DNA of 64,000 bases from Paenibacillus xylanexedens (GCF_007676705.1 NZ_VEBF01000003.1:310001-374000), one strand, 5' to 3'; positions 53,648-63,949 are shown, counted from the stretch's first letter. Notes: a model not told the origin generated them from the letters alone. Numbers and translations are program-made.

Positions 53648-55090
53648 TCAGGACTGCGAGGCAGAGACCGTTTTGAGCGCTGAGGCAAACGGGAAATATT
53701 CCTTCGCATTATTGTAGGCGATGCCTTGAACGATCTGACCGAGCAGTTCCATATCCTGTGGTGCTTCGCCCTGTTCAGCCCATTCCCCAATGAGATTGCA
53801 GACCAGACGACGGAAATACTCATGCCGCGTGTAGGACAGGAAGCTGCGTGAATCAGTCAACATGCCGACAAAGCGGCTGAGCAGACCGACATTTGCCAGG
53901 GCTTTCATCTGGGCTAACATGCCATCCTTCGTATCATTGAACCACCAGGCGGCACCAAGCTGAATTTTACCCGGAATGCCTCCGCCCTGGAAGCTGCCGA
54001 TAATCGCCGCGAGCACTTCGTTGTCCCTTGGATTCAGGGAATACAGAATCGTTTTGGGCAGTGCTTGCTGCTGTTCCAACGCATCGAGCAAACCAATCAT
54101 TGCCGATGACAGTGGCGTATCATTGACCGCATCGTAACCGGTATCCGGCCCAAGTTTGGCAAACATCCGTGTGTTGTTGTTACGGGCTGCATTGATATGG
54201 AACTGCATCACCCAGCCCCGATCTGCATACAGTTTGCCAAGGAACGTCAGCGTTACCGTCTTGTACTTGTCCTCTTCCTCACGAGTTACCTTCTGACCCG
54301 CAAGTGCCTTGGCAAAGATGGCACCCGCCTCTTCGCGTGTAGCCACGCCATAAGGGACGTAATCAAGTGCATGGTCAGACACTCTGCCGCCTACAGAATG
54401 GAAGAATTCCACTCGGGACTCTAGCGCAGCAAGGAACGATTCATAATCGGAAATTGCCTTGCCGGATGCCTGTGATAGCTTACCCACCCACTCGGTGAAG
54501 GTATCTCGATTCAACTCCAACCCTTTATCCGGGCGGAAAGAAGGCAATACCGCTGTATCGAAACCTTCGATCTCCTGAATCTTCAGATGATACTCCAGAG
54601 AATCCGTTGGATCATCTGTTGTGCAGACCACGGTCACATTGGATTTGGTAATCAGATCACGTGCACCGAATCCGTCACTGGTCAGCTTGGCATTTACTTT
54701 CTCCCAAATGGCTGGTGCGCTTGTCTCATTCAGTACTTCGTACACGCCGAAGTATCGTTGTAATTCCAGATGTGACCACGCGTACAGCGGATTACCAATC
54801 ATCATGGGTACCGTTTTGGCGTAAGCCAGGAAACGATCGTAATCCGTCACCCCTTCACCACCGGTTATATATTGCTCTTCAATTCCGTTCGCGCGCATGA
54901 GCCGCCACTTGTAGTGATCACCGTATAACCAGGCCTCTGTAAGATTGCCGAAGGTCTTGTTCTCGTAGATCTCCTGAGGACTGAGGTGGCAATGATAGTC
55001 AATAATCGGCATGTCTTTGGCATAATCCTCATATAACTTGATCGCCGTTTCATTGTGCAGCAAAAATTGTTCATCCAAAAAAGATTTCAT
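53648..55090 (-). CDS. uxaC: Glucuronate (uronate) isomerase
   Basis: A 480-residue amidohydrolase-fold isomerase that turns D-glucuronate into fructuronate and D-galacturonate into tagaturonate. It has H33-C-H35 (IDYHCHLSP), the family block SLNPRDNEVLAAIIGSFQGG, AAWWFNDTKDGM and LTDSRSFLSYTRHEYFRRLV. Length matches B. subtilis UxaC. GGGAGCG lies upstream of the ATG. No other uronate genes are adjacent, so the pathway partners lie elsewhere. A LacI-type operator is upstream. Confidence 0.95.
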   Translation of the reverse strand: MKSFLDEQFLLHNETAIKLYEDYAKDMPIIDYHCHLSPQEIYENKTFGNLTEAWLYGDHYKWRLMRANGIEEQYITGGEGVTDYDRFLAYAKTVPMMIGNPLYAWSHLELQRYFGVYEVLNETSAPAIWEKVNAKLTSDGFGARDLITKSNVTVVCTTDDPTDSLEYHLKIQEIEGFDTAVLPSFRPDKGLELNRDTFTEWVGKLSQASGKAISDYESFLAALESRVEFFHSVGGRVSDHALDYVPYGVATREEAGAIFAKALAGQKVTREEEDKYKTVTLTFLGKLYADRGWVMQFHINAARNNNTRMFAKLGPDTGYDAVNDTPLSSAMIGLLDALEQQQALPKTILYSLNPRDNEVLAAIIGSFQGGGIPGKIQLGAAWWFNDTKDGMLAQMKALANVGLLSRFVGMLTDSRSFLSYTRHEYFRRLVCNLIGEWAEQGEAPQDMELLGQIVQGIAYNNAKEYFPFASALKTVSASQS

Positions 55091-55185
55091 TCGCCTCGCA
55101 CGCTCCCTTTAGGTGAGTTTACGTTCATATGGGTTCACTTCCCATCTTTACGCTACACTGTTTAACCCCAAAGTTCAATATAAAA

Positions 55186-55199
55186 TGATAGCGTTATCA
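55186..55199 (-). promoter_or_regulatory. LacI-family operator upstream of uxaC
   Basis: TGATAACGCTATCA on the minus strand, palindromic except at the centre. It differs from the catabolite (cre) consensus TGNAANCGNTNWCA at one position and also resembles KdgR/ExuR-type sites. It lies 96 bases before the start codon, just ahead of a TATATT box. Confidence 0.55.
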
Positions 55200-55293
55200 A
55201 AAAAGGTTGATTTAGGCATACATCCTTAAACAAGGTATACTGTTTTTAACGTACGAATGCTGATCTGAAGATGACATAAGGAGATGAAATATA

Positions 55294-56037
55294 ATGAAAA
55301 TCACATTTCTCGGCACAGGAGACATGTTCAGCGTGGAGCAGCACCACAATAGTATGCTGGCTGAATTCGGAGAGACGCATCTGGTCATTGATTTTCCGGA
55401 ATCGAATGCCAAAGCGCTTAAGGAATACGGTTTTCCAATGACCGATATCCACAACGTGTTCATTACCCACCTGCATGAGGATCATATTAACGGTGTACAG
55501 ATGCTCGGATACTACTCCCAGATTGTCGGCGATCGCAAACCCCGTCTGTTCATCCACGAACAATTGGTAGACCCACTATGGAACATTCTATCTCCGGGTA
55601 TGCGCTACACAACCGATGGTGAACGTACCATGGACGATTACTACGATGTAGTTCCCTTGCCAGATGGAGGCACATTCCAACTGGGCGGCGTGACGTTTGA
55701 GACCTTTCGGACACAACACGTGCCAGGTATGGTCAGTAACGGACTGCTCGCCAAGCCTTATTTCTATTACAGTGCAGACAGTACGCTTGATCTGGAACGG
55801 GTGGAACAGGTCGCCTCTGATGTGCAGCTGATTTTCCATGAATGTCATATGCATGATCTGGTGATCAAGTCACATACCTCACTGAAAGATCTGGAACAAC
55901 TGCCTGCCGAAGTGAGACAGAAAACCGTGTTAATGCATTATCATGATGAATACGCCGATGCGGACAGACGGGAACAGTTCAACCGCGAGCATGATCTGCG
56001 AATGGTTGGCACGCTGGAATCATTTGAACTAGAGTAG
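55294..56037 (+). CDS. Metallo-beta-lactamase-fold hydrolase
   Basis: A 247-residue MBL-fold enzyme. The metal motif is H59-L-H61-E-D63-H64 (ITHLHEDHING); further ligands lie in FRTQHVPG, YYSADSTLD and MHYHDEY. Its layout is like RNase Z- or phosphodiesterase-type members, but it is too short for tRNase Z with an exosite. Divergent from uxaC. Substrate unknown. Confidence 0.87.
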   Translation: MKITFLGTGDMFSVEQHHNSMLAEFGETHLVIDFPESNAKALKEYGFPMTDIHNVFITHLHEDHINGVQMLGYYSQIVGDRKPRLFIHEQLVDPLWNILSPGMRYTTDGERTMDDYYDVVPLPDGGTFQLGGVTFETFRTQHVPGMVSNGLLAKPYFYYSADSTLDLERVEQVASDVQLIFHECHMHDLVIKSHTSLKDLEQLPAEVRQKTVLMHYHDEYADADRREQFNREHDLRMVGTLESFELE

Positions 56038-56063
56038 TTAAACGGAAAACTTATGAAGAACAA

Positions 56064-56108
56064 ACCAAAAACCACCTGCCCGGCAGAAACTCATCGGTTC
56101 AGGTGGTA
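56064..56108 (-). terminator. Terminator of the alpha-amylase gene
   Basis: On the minus strand ACCACCTG / CAGGTGGT around a 21-base loop, then TTTTTGG. Confidence 0.65.
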
Positions 56109-56163
56109 TAACGGTCTATATATGGTTGTTTCTAATATCATTTATTCTCATTTATTGATTCTG

Positions 56164-57645
56164 TTACTCAGCGTCAGCACAGTCCTCATTCTGCTCTGGA
56201 AGAGCCCATACCGAGACGCCTCCACCGCATACATGGAAAGTAGCCCAGCCGTCTTTTTCAATGGTAATCTGATCCTCACAGCTATGGGTCAGATCTACCC
56301 AGACTTCACCAGCACGGTGCTCACCGATGAACATTCTTTTCTCACCGTCATCCCCGTTAGAGATAACTACCGCACAACCGGAGCCTTCGATTTCCTCTAC
56401 GCCACGACGCACCCAGCCAATCGTATTCGCGTGATCGAAGTAATCTTCTTGCTCTCCATACGCCTTGTTGCAACGGGCAGATAGCAGAATGTCCAGAATT
56501 TCCTTTTTGCCATCCACAGGTTCAGGTCCACCTATGCCATAATAATCACCGTAGAACACAACCGGATAACCATCTCGACGTAATAACGTCAAGGCATAGG
56601 CGCTCGGCTTAAACCAGTCTCCGATCCATGATTCCAATGCTTCATGAGGTTGAGAGTCGTGGTTATCTACAAAAGTTACCGCATGGGTAGGATGGGTCTG
56701 AACCAAGGTGTCATCAAAAATTTTGGAGAGATCAAAGTCTCTGCCTGCAAGTGAAGCTTCATGCAGCTTGTAGTGAAGAGACACATCAAACAGATCGATC
56801 TGATAGTCTACCGTATCGAGGAATTCACGACATGCATCCAGGTTCGAATTCCAGAACTCACCTACGATGTAGAAATCCTGACCGCGTTTGCGGATCATCT
56901 CTGCTGCGAATTCCTTAATGAATTCATGGTTGATATGCTTGATGGCATCAAGTCGGAAACCACCACACTGGAGGGTATCAATGAGCCATTTCCCCCAGTC
57001 GATCATCTCACGCCTTACATCCGGGTGATTATAATCTATATTGGCGAACATCAGATAGTCATAGTTGCCAAACTCATCATCGACATTCTCATTCCATTTT
57101 TTATTCTCTCCTGCGATGCGGAATACACCTGTTCGTTCTTCCCTGGCATCAAAGTCCGTGCCATTGAAGTGTTCGGAGTTCCATTTAAAAGAGGAGTATT
57201 GATCCCCGCGACCCGGGAATGTGAATTTGGTCCAGCCCTCAATCTCAAACGGTTTGGAAATTTCCTTCGTCCGATCATTCGGATCAACCTCAATCACTTT
57301 GAAGACTTCCGTCTCATCTGCTCCGGCCTTATGGTTCATAACCAGATCCACATAGACGGCAATGCCGTTCTTCTGACACTCAGCAATAGCCTCTATCAGT
57401 TCCTGCTTGGTGCCATATTTGGTACGCACGGTACCCTTTTGGTCAAATTCACCCAAATCATACAGATCATATACACCATAACCTGTATCCTCAGCTGATA
57501 CGGCTTTGGTCACAGGAGGCACCCATACCGTATCAATGCCTTTGGCTTTCAATTCCGGGGCCATTTCAGCCAGTCGCTTCCAATGATCTCCGTCTGCAGC
57601 CAGGTGCCATTCAAAAAACTGCATCATGGTATGATTTCTCTTCAT
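56164..57645 (-). CDS. Cytoplasmic alpha-amylase (GH13)
   Basis: A 493-residue amylase without signal peptide. GH13 conserved regions: DLVMNHKAG, then GFRLDAIKHI with nucleophile Asp233, IVGEFW with acid/base Glu263, and FVDNHDSQP with Asp330. It belongs to the group of intracellular maltohexaose-forming-like or AmyS-related enzymes. It would hydrolyse imported maltodextrins. AAGGAGG precedes the ATG; promoter at 57729-57756. Confidence 0.94.
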   Translation of the reverse strand: MKRNHTMMQFFEWHLAADGDHWKRLAEMAPELKAKGIDTVWVPPVTKAVSAEDTGYGVYDLYDLGEFDQKGTVRTKYGTKQELIEAIAECQKNGIAVYVDLVMNHKAGADETEVFKVIEVDPNDRTKEISKPFEIEGWTKFTFPGRGDQYSSFKWNSEHFNGTDFDAREERTGVFRIAGENKKWNENVDDEFGNYDYLMFANIDYNHPDVRREMIDWGKWLIDTLQCGGFRLDAIKHINHEFIKEFAAEMIRKRGQDFYIVGEFWNSNLDACREFLDTVDYQIDLFDVSLHYKLHEASLAGRDFDLSKIFDDTLVQTHPTHAVTFVDNHDSQPHEALESWIGDWFKPSAYALTLLRRDGYPVVFYGDYYGIGGPEPVDGKKEILDILLSARCNKAYGEQEDYFDHANTIGWVRRGVEEIEGSGCAVVISNGDDGEKRMFIGEHRAGEVWVDLTHSCEDQITIEKDGWATFHVCGGGVSVWALPEQNEDCADAE

Positions 57646-57728
57646 TACAAACCGACCTCCTTGATTGCTTTCGAAGCGGACCGCGGAACGGATAGGGTAT
57701 TCGCCGTTGTTCGTTCGTTGCTAACCAA

Positions 57729-57756
57729 GTTATAACCCTTTCACCCTACCCTTCAA
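57729..57756 (-). promoter_or_regulatory. Possible promoter of the amylase gene
   Basis: On the minus strand TTGAAG, 16 bases, TATAAC, about 80 bases before the start. Confidence 0.4.
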
Positions 57757-57821
57757 TCATGTAAAAGAGACAAAATCGAAAAATAAATGTTACATCAGTC
57801 ATTTTCATCATGGTTCGATCA

Positions 57822-60134
57822 TCAAATTCGCTTATAATCCTGCCACTCCTCGGGCAGCAGGGAACGATAGGGTTCCTGCGTGAACCGATCGTCAACCAGC
57901 ACCAGCACACCCCTGTCTTCTTCCGTTCGAATCAGCCTTCCTCCTGCCTGCAGCACTTTGTTCATACCGGGGAAAATATAGGCATAATTGAATCCGTTGC
58001 GGCCTGTACGGTCATAATAATCACGAAGCACATTGTTCTCCAAGCCAATCTGCGGCAGCCCCGCACCTACCACAACGACGCCATTCAATCGGTCTCCCGG
58101 GAGGTCGACACCTTCCGAGAATACGCCACCCATGACGGCAAATACCAATCGTGTCCGTTCAGGGTTTGGCTGGAATCCATCCAAAAACTGCTCCCGTTCC
58201 AGTTCGTTCATGCCCTGCTTCTGTATAACCGTATCTGCTTCATTCGGAAGCTGTGCATAGGTTTCATAGATCTCTCGCATATAAGGGTAAGAAGGGAAGA
58301 ACACCATCAGATTACTGCGCGGCCATTCGGCCACCAGCTGTTGCAGCATCTCCGCAATGGGTCGCCGGGATTGCTCCCGGTCCTTATATCGCACAGATAA
58401 GGGCAGAAGCCTTACATCCAGTTGTTCGCGCTGAAATGGCGATGGAATCTGCAATGTATAATCCTCTTCCTCTGCACCCAGCATATCCCGATAATAGCGA
58501 AGAGGTGACAAGGTTGCCGAGAAATGAATGAGTGAGCGGAATCCTTTGGCCGTCTGACGAAGCAGCACGGAGGGATCGAGACAGAACAACTTCACTCTCA
58601 CTTCACTTCGAACACACTCTGCATATGTGATGAAACGTTCATCATACAGCTTGGCAATACGCAGGAAATTCTGTGCCGTGAAGTAGGCATCGAGCAGCAA
58701 CTGATCCGACTCTGCATTCCCCGAACCACCTTCGACCAGGCATTGCTCTGCAACCATAACAAAAGGCTCCAGTAGTTCAATCAGTTCCTCCGGTGCCTCC
58801 TGCTGTATGATCTTCCCCTCATCTCCACCATTTTTGCGAAGGGTAATCAGATACTTATCAATGGCTCCAGTGTAGTCAACAATGGCTTTGGCAGCCGACA
58901 CACTGCTGTTCAGCGGTTGGAACTCCCTTTTCACATCCAGGAATACCGCTTTCTCCAGCTCTGCGGAAAACATCGTTCGGCCACGATCGACCAGATTATG
59001 TGCCTCGTCCACCAATAACACCGTCTTACGCTTCTGCTCCTCCAACATTCGTTTCAGAGAGATACGCGGATCAAAAATATAGTTATAATCGCAGATGACC
59101 GCATCGGCAGCATATGCCGCATCCATTGAAAACTCAAACGGACACACCCGATGTTTGCGTGCATACTGCTCGATGACCGGACGTGTCATTAATGTCTCAT
59201 GTTCCAGCATATCCAGCACGGCCCCGTTAATACGGTCATAATATCCTTCGCACATGCCGCATTGTCCCGTATCACAAGCTTCCTCTTCTTTAAAACAGAT
59301 CTTGTCCTTCGCGGTCAGACTGATCACATGCATCTTCAATCCTTCCGATTGCATCCGGGCAAAAGCTTCTTCTGCCGCCACCCGTGTCGTCGTCCTCGCG
59401 GTCAGATAGAACAATCGGCTGGCTTCACCTTCGCCAATCGCTTTGACCGTGGGAAACAGTACGGACATCGTTTTACCAATGCCTGTTGGTGCTTTGGCCA
59501 TCAATCCCTGGCCTTCACGAATGGTCTTGTACACAGCTCCTGCCAGCTTCCGCTGTCCCTCCCGGTATTTGCGAAAAGGAAACGGCAGCTCTCGCACACT
59601 AACATCACGCTCTTCTTCATATGCAGCGATCATCTCTGCATATGGCGCATAACCGGCAATCACTTCTGCCGCAAACTGTTCCAGTTCCTGTCGCTCTGCC
59701 ATTCGGCGGAACCGTCTTTCTTCATGGGTTACCGAATGCACATACGTAAGTTGGACCTGCATCCGCGGTTCATCCTGCTGAACGGCGTACATGTAGGCAT
59801 ACATCATGGCCTGCGCCCAATGCACGGGTAGTCCGTCACCCAGGTCGTCCAGATTGCCCGCAGTGGATTTGATCTCATCCACCGTTAACTGACCCTCCAA
59901 CCGGATCAAGCCATCACATCGCCCTTCCACCACATAGGTCAGATCGCCATGTTGAATTTCAGCTTCGAGTACGATCTCTTTCAGATCTTCTTCGGTGTAT
60001 CCCTTCTGTACCCGCTGATGGATTCGAGTCCCCTCCTGCATCGATGCATTGGTACGAAACCCTGGACGTATGCTGCCACTGCGGTACACATACTCCACCA
60101 AAGGTCTAACCGATATCCGAATTGTTGTTGTCAT
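57822..60134 (-). CDS. PD-(D/E)XK nuclease - XPD/DinG-type helicase fusion
   Basis: A 770-residue protein. Residues about 30-130 look like a RecB/Cas4-type nuclease (Asp74 in GRCDG; E87-I-K89 in VDEIKS). Next is a superfamily 2 helicase: Walker A APTGIGKT (215-222), DEAH (376-379), and helicase C-half VMGGVFSEGVDLPGDRL and QAGGRLIRTEEDRG. Between motifs I and II, cysteines 280, 287, 292, 295 and 331 fit the XPD iron-sulfur domain. Likely a 5'-3' DNA-repair helicase. Not operonic. Confidence 0.9.
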   Translation of the reverse strand: MTTTIRISVRPLVEYVYRSGSIRPGFRTNASMQEGTRIHQRVQKGYTEEDLKEIVLEAEIQHGDLTYVVEGRCDGLIRLEGQLTVDEIKSTAGNLDDLGDGLPVHWAQAMMYAYMYAVQQDEPRMQVQLTYVHSVTHEERRFRRMAERQELEQFAAEVIAGYAPYAEMIAAYEEERDVSVRELPFPFRKYREGQRKLAGAVYKTIREGQGLMAKAPTGIGKTMSVLFPTVKAIGEGEASRLFYLTARTTTRVAAEEAFARMQSEGLKMHVISLTAKDKICFKEEEACDTGQCGMCEGYYDRINGAVLDMLEHETLMTRPVIEQYARKHRVCPFEFSMDAAYAADAVICDYNYIFDPRISLKRMLEEQKRKTVLLVDEAHNLVDRGRTMFSAELEKAVFLDVKREFQPLNSSVSAAKAIVDYTGAIDKYLITLRKNGGDEGKIIQQEAPEELIELLEPFVMVAEQCLVEGGSGNAESDQLLLDAYFTAQNFLRIAKLYDERFITYAECVRSEVRVKLFCLDPSVLLRQTAKGFRSLIHFSATLSPLRYYRDMLGAEEEDYTLQIPSPFQREQLDVRLLPLSVRYKDREQSRRPIAEMLQQLVAEWPRSNLMVFFPSYPYMREIYETYAQLPNEADTVIQKQGMNELEREQFLDGFQPNPERTRLVFAVMGGVFSEGVDLPGDRLNGVVVVGAGLPQIGLENNVLRDYYDRTGRNGFNYAYIFPGMNKVLQAGGRLIRTEEDRGVLVLVDDRFTQEPYRSLLPEEWQDYKRI

Positions 60135-60240
60135 ACGATCACCCGTTCTGTTTGTAGTGACTATACTTTATCATGAAAAGACATGCTCAAACCAGTTGAT
60201 CCGCCGATTGGACTCACCGATTCCCATATGCTATGTTGGG

Positions 60241-60470
60241 GTATATAAGTTGAACTAGTTAATGTTACACTTACCACTCCGATGACAGAACAACCTTCCG
60301 ATCGCTGTTATCCCCAGATTTTTTTGATCCCCTCTTAATGGGGAAAATCCGGTGATAGTGTATGCTTCCGATGTAGCTTTCTTTCAGAAAGCTTTCAGGC
60401 GCACACTTCGCTTCTTCAGGTTATTTCTGTCCTCTGCGTTCTCGTGTAAACGTATAGTTTAACTTACATG
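60241..60470 (+). repeat. Palindromic intergenic element, copy 7
   Basis: Outer ends AAGTTGAACTA / TAGTTTAACTT, core GTTACAC / GTGTAAA, inner stem TTATCCCCAGATTTT / AAAATCCGGTGATA, apex CCCC / GGGG. It has the extra hairpin AGCTTTCTTTCAGAAAGCT, as in copy 3. It ends close to the ribosome binding site of the next gene, which it shares orientation with. Confidence 0.87.
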
Positions 60471-60471
60471 A

Positions 60472-60996
<525 letters not shown>

Positions 60997-61041
60997 CGAT
61001 CGGGTTAATCCGGCTTTCATTACAACAACCGGTACTGCCAC

Positions 61042-61069
61042 ACCTCTTCCAGCAGGAAGAGGTTTTTTG
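61042..61069 (+). terminator. Intrinsic terminator
   Basis: ACCTCTTCC-AGCA-GGAAGAGGT followed by TTTTT. Confidence 0.9.
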
Positions 61070-61162
61070 TTGTCGATTCATGGCGGCTTTCATTTTTTGA
61101 CATGGACATGCTGAGATAGGATAATACTTGTTAAATGAAACTTCGGAAGGGAAGGCGGTACC

Positions 61163-63145
61163 TTGTCACGCAGTTCACTCACCCGGTTTCTAAGCGGACC
61201 GTTTATATTCTTCACCATTATCATGATGATCAAAAGTTCACTGGCCTGGATTGTTATCTTCGATGACATCCCTGTCTGGAAACCACTGCTGACCGAATTG
61301 CCGCTCATCTGGATCGGCTTCTGTCTGATTGAGTGGTTTGCTGCCAAACGACGGATGTGGATATACCTCGCCGTGAATTTGCTGCTCTCAGGGATTTTCT
61401 TTGCAGCCATCATGTACTACAAATACTATGGCGTAATCGTTAACTATCACGCACTAGCACAGGTGAATCAGGTGACCTCTGTCAAGAGCAGCATGTTTTC
61501 TTTGCTGGACCCCTATTATTTGTTTATTTTTGCAGACGTTCTGATTATCGGGGGGATACTCATTCGTCGCCTGATCAAGCTCGGGAGTACAGAGCGCCCG
61601 GACCGGATTCCGCTCGAACGGCGTGCCAGAAGACGTGTTGCTTCGGTCATTCTGACCCTGTCCATGATTCTGTGCATGCTCAACATCTATCCCAATCGGG
61701 CCAGTATGAGTGAGATTACACAAGCAGAACAGATGGGTATCCTCGGTTATGAAGCCTATACTATTCTGGATCGACCCGATGAACTTGTGCCCATTGCCCA
61801 CATTGATCAGGCTGACATCGACCAGTTGAAGCAAACGACCGAACTTCCTGCGATTGTGGAGCGGGGGGCAGCGAGCGGACGTAACGTGATTATGCTCCAG
61901 TTGGAGTCATTTCAGAACTTCCTGATTGGATTAGAGGTAGATGGACAGGAGATCACGCCCAACCTGAACCAACTGGCTGGACAAAGTCTGTATTTTCCAA
62001 ACTTCTATCAGCAAGTGGGACAGGGAAATACCTCGGATGCAGAATTTGTGGTGAATACATCGTTTTACACCCCGCCGAACGGGGCAGCAACGACTGTATA
62101 TGCAGATAAAGCCCTGCCGAGCCTGCCCAAGTTGATGTCTGCAAACGGGTATCAGACAGCCACCTTCCATACGAATGATGTTCGTTTCTGGAATCGGGAT
62201 CAGTTATACCAGGCACTTGGATTCGACCAATATTATGATATCGATTATTTCGGCACACAGGACTCCATTGCCTTTTCGGCTTCGGATGAGATTCTGTATT
62301 CCAAAACACTGGATAAGCTGAAATCCATGCAGTCTTCGGGTGATCCCTTCTATGCCCATATCATCTCCATGTCGGCCCACCACCCGTACACTTTGCCTGA
62401 TAACAAGGTCAAGCTGACGTTGCCTGAGCGTTACAAAGATACGTTGCCCGGCAATTATCTGATATCCCAGCATTATGCTGATCAGGCGGTTGGACAGTTA
62501 ATTGCGGGATTGAAGGAACGGGGATTATGGGAAAATAGTCTGTTCGTTTTGTATGGGGATCACCTCGGACTTCCCATCTATTCACTGGACCGAGATGACG
62601 AAATCCTTATGAAAGAGTTGTATGGTCGGGAATATACATCAGCAGATATGATTAACATTCCACTCATTATCTCGGCTCCGGGCGTTACCCCGGGCGTACA
62701 ACTGGAACAGATCGGAGGCCAAGTGGACATTCTGCCAACGATTGCTGGACTCACCGGAGTATCGTTAGATGACCAATTACACTTTGGACAGGATTTGCTG
62801 CATGAAGGCGGGAATCTGCTACCTGAACGCTATTACCTTCCTTCCGGGTCGGTGCTGAACGATGCTTCTCTCTTCATTCCAGCGACCGGATATGGTGACG
62901 GAACGCATTATTCCCTAGCTGATGCGGGCAGGCAGGATGCAAGGCAGAAACAGACGGACATCCCTTCAGAAGAGACACCGAAGAATTCGGGAGAAAAGGG
63001 ATCTCCAACAATAGCCACTTCTCCTAAAAGTGAGGTTTCCTCTTCGCGGTTTATCACGAAGGAACAATATGATCGCGCATTGGATCTTGTACACTTGTCC
63101 AACAGTTATTTGAGCCAGCTACCGGATCGAAAGCCTACACAATAA
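61163..63145 (+). CDS. LTA-synthase-family sulfatase (glycerol-phosphate transferase)
   Basis: A 660-residue membrane enzyme. Five membrane segments fall in about 10-180, then an extracellular sulfatase-fold domain. Catalytic Thr290 lies in GNTSDAEF, Glu248 in QLESF, and the metal motif in LYGDHLGL. B. subtilis LtaS-like enzymes polymerise glycerol-phosphate from phosphatidylglycerol onto a lipid anchor; this could be LtaS, a primase or a stress paralogue. A Ser/Thr/Lys-rich tail precedes the last 30 residues. TTG start with GGAAGGGAAGG upstream. Confidence 0.9.
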   Translation: MSRSSLTRFLSGPFIFFTIIMMIKSSLAWIVIFDDIPVWKPLLTELPLIWIGFCLIEWFAAKRRMWIYLAVNLLLSGIFFAAIMYYKYYGVIVNYHALAQVNQVTSVKSSMFSLLDPYYLFIFADVLIIGGILIRRLIKLGSTERPDRIPLERRARRRVASVILTLSMILCMLNIYPNRASMSEITQAEQMGILGYEAYTILDRPDELVPIAHIDQADIDQLKQTTELPAIVERGAASGRNVIMLQLESFQNFLIGLEVDGQEITPNLNQLAGQSLYFPNFYQQVGQGNTSDAEFVVNTSFYTPPNGAATTVYADKALPSLPKLMSANGYQTATFHTNDVRFWNRDQLYQALGFDQYYDIDYFGTQDSIAFSASDEILYSKTLDKLKSMQSSGDPFYAHIISMSAHHPYTLPDNKVKLTLPERYKDTLPGNYLISQHYADQAVGQLIAGLKERGLWENSLFVLYGDHLGLPIYSLDRDDEILMKELYGREYTSADMINIPLIISAPGVTPGVQLEQIGGQVDILPTIAGLTGVSLDDQLHFGQDLLHEGGNLLPERYYLPSGSVLNDASLFIPATGYGDGTHYSLADAGRQDARQKQTDIPSEETPKNSGEKGSPTIATSPKSEVSSSRFITKEQYDRALDLVHLSNSYLSQLPDRKPTQ

Positions 63146-63171
63146 TTGAATATTTCACTGGAACTCATCCA

Positions 63172-63221
63172 TACGGCGACCATCCTCTCTTAACATAGAG
63201 GAAACGGTCGCCGTTTATTTT
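63172..63221. terminator. Terminator of the LTA-synthase-type gene
   Basis: ACGGCGACC pairs with GGTCGCCGT, with an inner CCTCT / AGAGG stem; TTATTTTT follows. Confidence 0.88.
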
Positions 63222-63241
63222 TACAGAGCCAGACTAGTGGC

Positions 63242-63802
63242 CTATCCATTCGTGAGCAGACCATCGAAGAGCCAGTTACCTTCCTCGGTACGAGTGAAAT
63301 AAATATCCAATGCACTGTTTCCATCAGACCTCATTAAAGCCATATGCAAAATGACACGGTCTGAATCCAAAGGATTAAATCCACGGTATTCCAGATTATT
63401 TAGGCTAACGTTTTGAAGAAAAGGTACTTCGTAATCCCCCTTATCCCGTTTTGATATAACAGTATTGTTCTGCTTTGATATTTCTATATTCGGAGAAGAC
63501 ACCGATTCAAGATATGTATAGTCATTGGATTCCATTGCTGCCATCAGTTTAAATGTTATGTTCAGCGTTTCTCTTAAGCTCTCTACTGCTTCCTGCTCTT
63601 TTGCATCATTCGCATCCTGTTCCTCCTTGTTGTTCTGCACCTGCTCCTTCAGCAGCTCATTTTCCTTCTGAATTTGTTCGGTATCTATGACATTTTGGCG
63701 GTCTCTCTCCAGTACATTTGGCAGGGGAGCATCGTTACTTGAACTACAAGCTGTTAATAGAACAGTGAACATCCATATCAACAAGATTCTTCTTTTTTTC
63801 AT
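63242..63802 (-). CDS. Putative lipoprotein with coiled coil
   Basis: A 186-residue secreted protein with lipobox LLTAC (Cys19), an Asn/Gln/Glu-rich coiled coil (about 40-80) and a C-terminal globular domain (about 85-186). TTAAGGAGG precedes the ATG. No family recognised. Its end lies close to the terminator of the LTA-synthase-type gene. Confidence 0.78.
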   Translation of the reverse strand: MKKRRILLIWMFTVLLTACSSSNDAPLPNVLERDRQNVIDTEQIQKENELLKEQVQNNKEEQDANDAKEQEAVESLRETLNITFKLMAAMESNDYTYLESVSSPNIEISKQNNTVISKRDKGDYEVPFLQNVSLNNLEYRGFNPLDSDRVILHMALMRSDGNSALDIYFTRTEEGNWLFDGLLTNG

Positions 63803-63902
63803 CTAATTGCCTCCTTAATAAAATGAATAGAAACACTTCTCTTCCATTTATATGGTAACATATGCTACCTCAAAGAAAGAGTATCTTGTTAATTCTGAAA
63901 TA

Positions 63903-63944
63903 AAAAAATGACCCGAATCCTGTTAGCAGGGCTCGGGTCATTCA
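63903..63944 (-). terminator. Terminator of the truncated minus-strand gene
   Basis: On the minus strand AATGACCCGA-GCCCTG / CAGG-ATTCGGGTCATT then TTTTTATTT. Confidence 0.82.
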
Positions 63945-63949
63945 TATGT

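Noticed and set aside
13908-60470. Target-site duplications flanking the palindromic elements
   Set aside because: I looked at the flanks of copies 1, 2, 4, 6 and 7. The matching ends are inverted rather than direct repeats, apart from a TATATAGAT match in copy 6 that is part of the element end.
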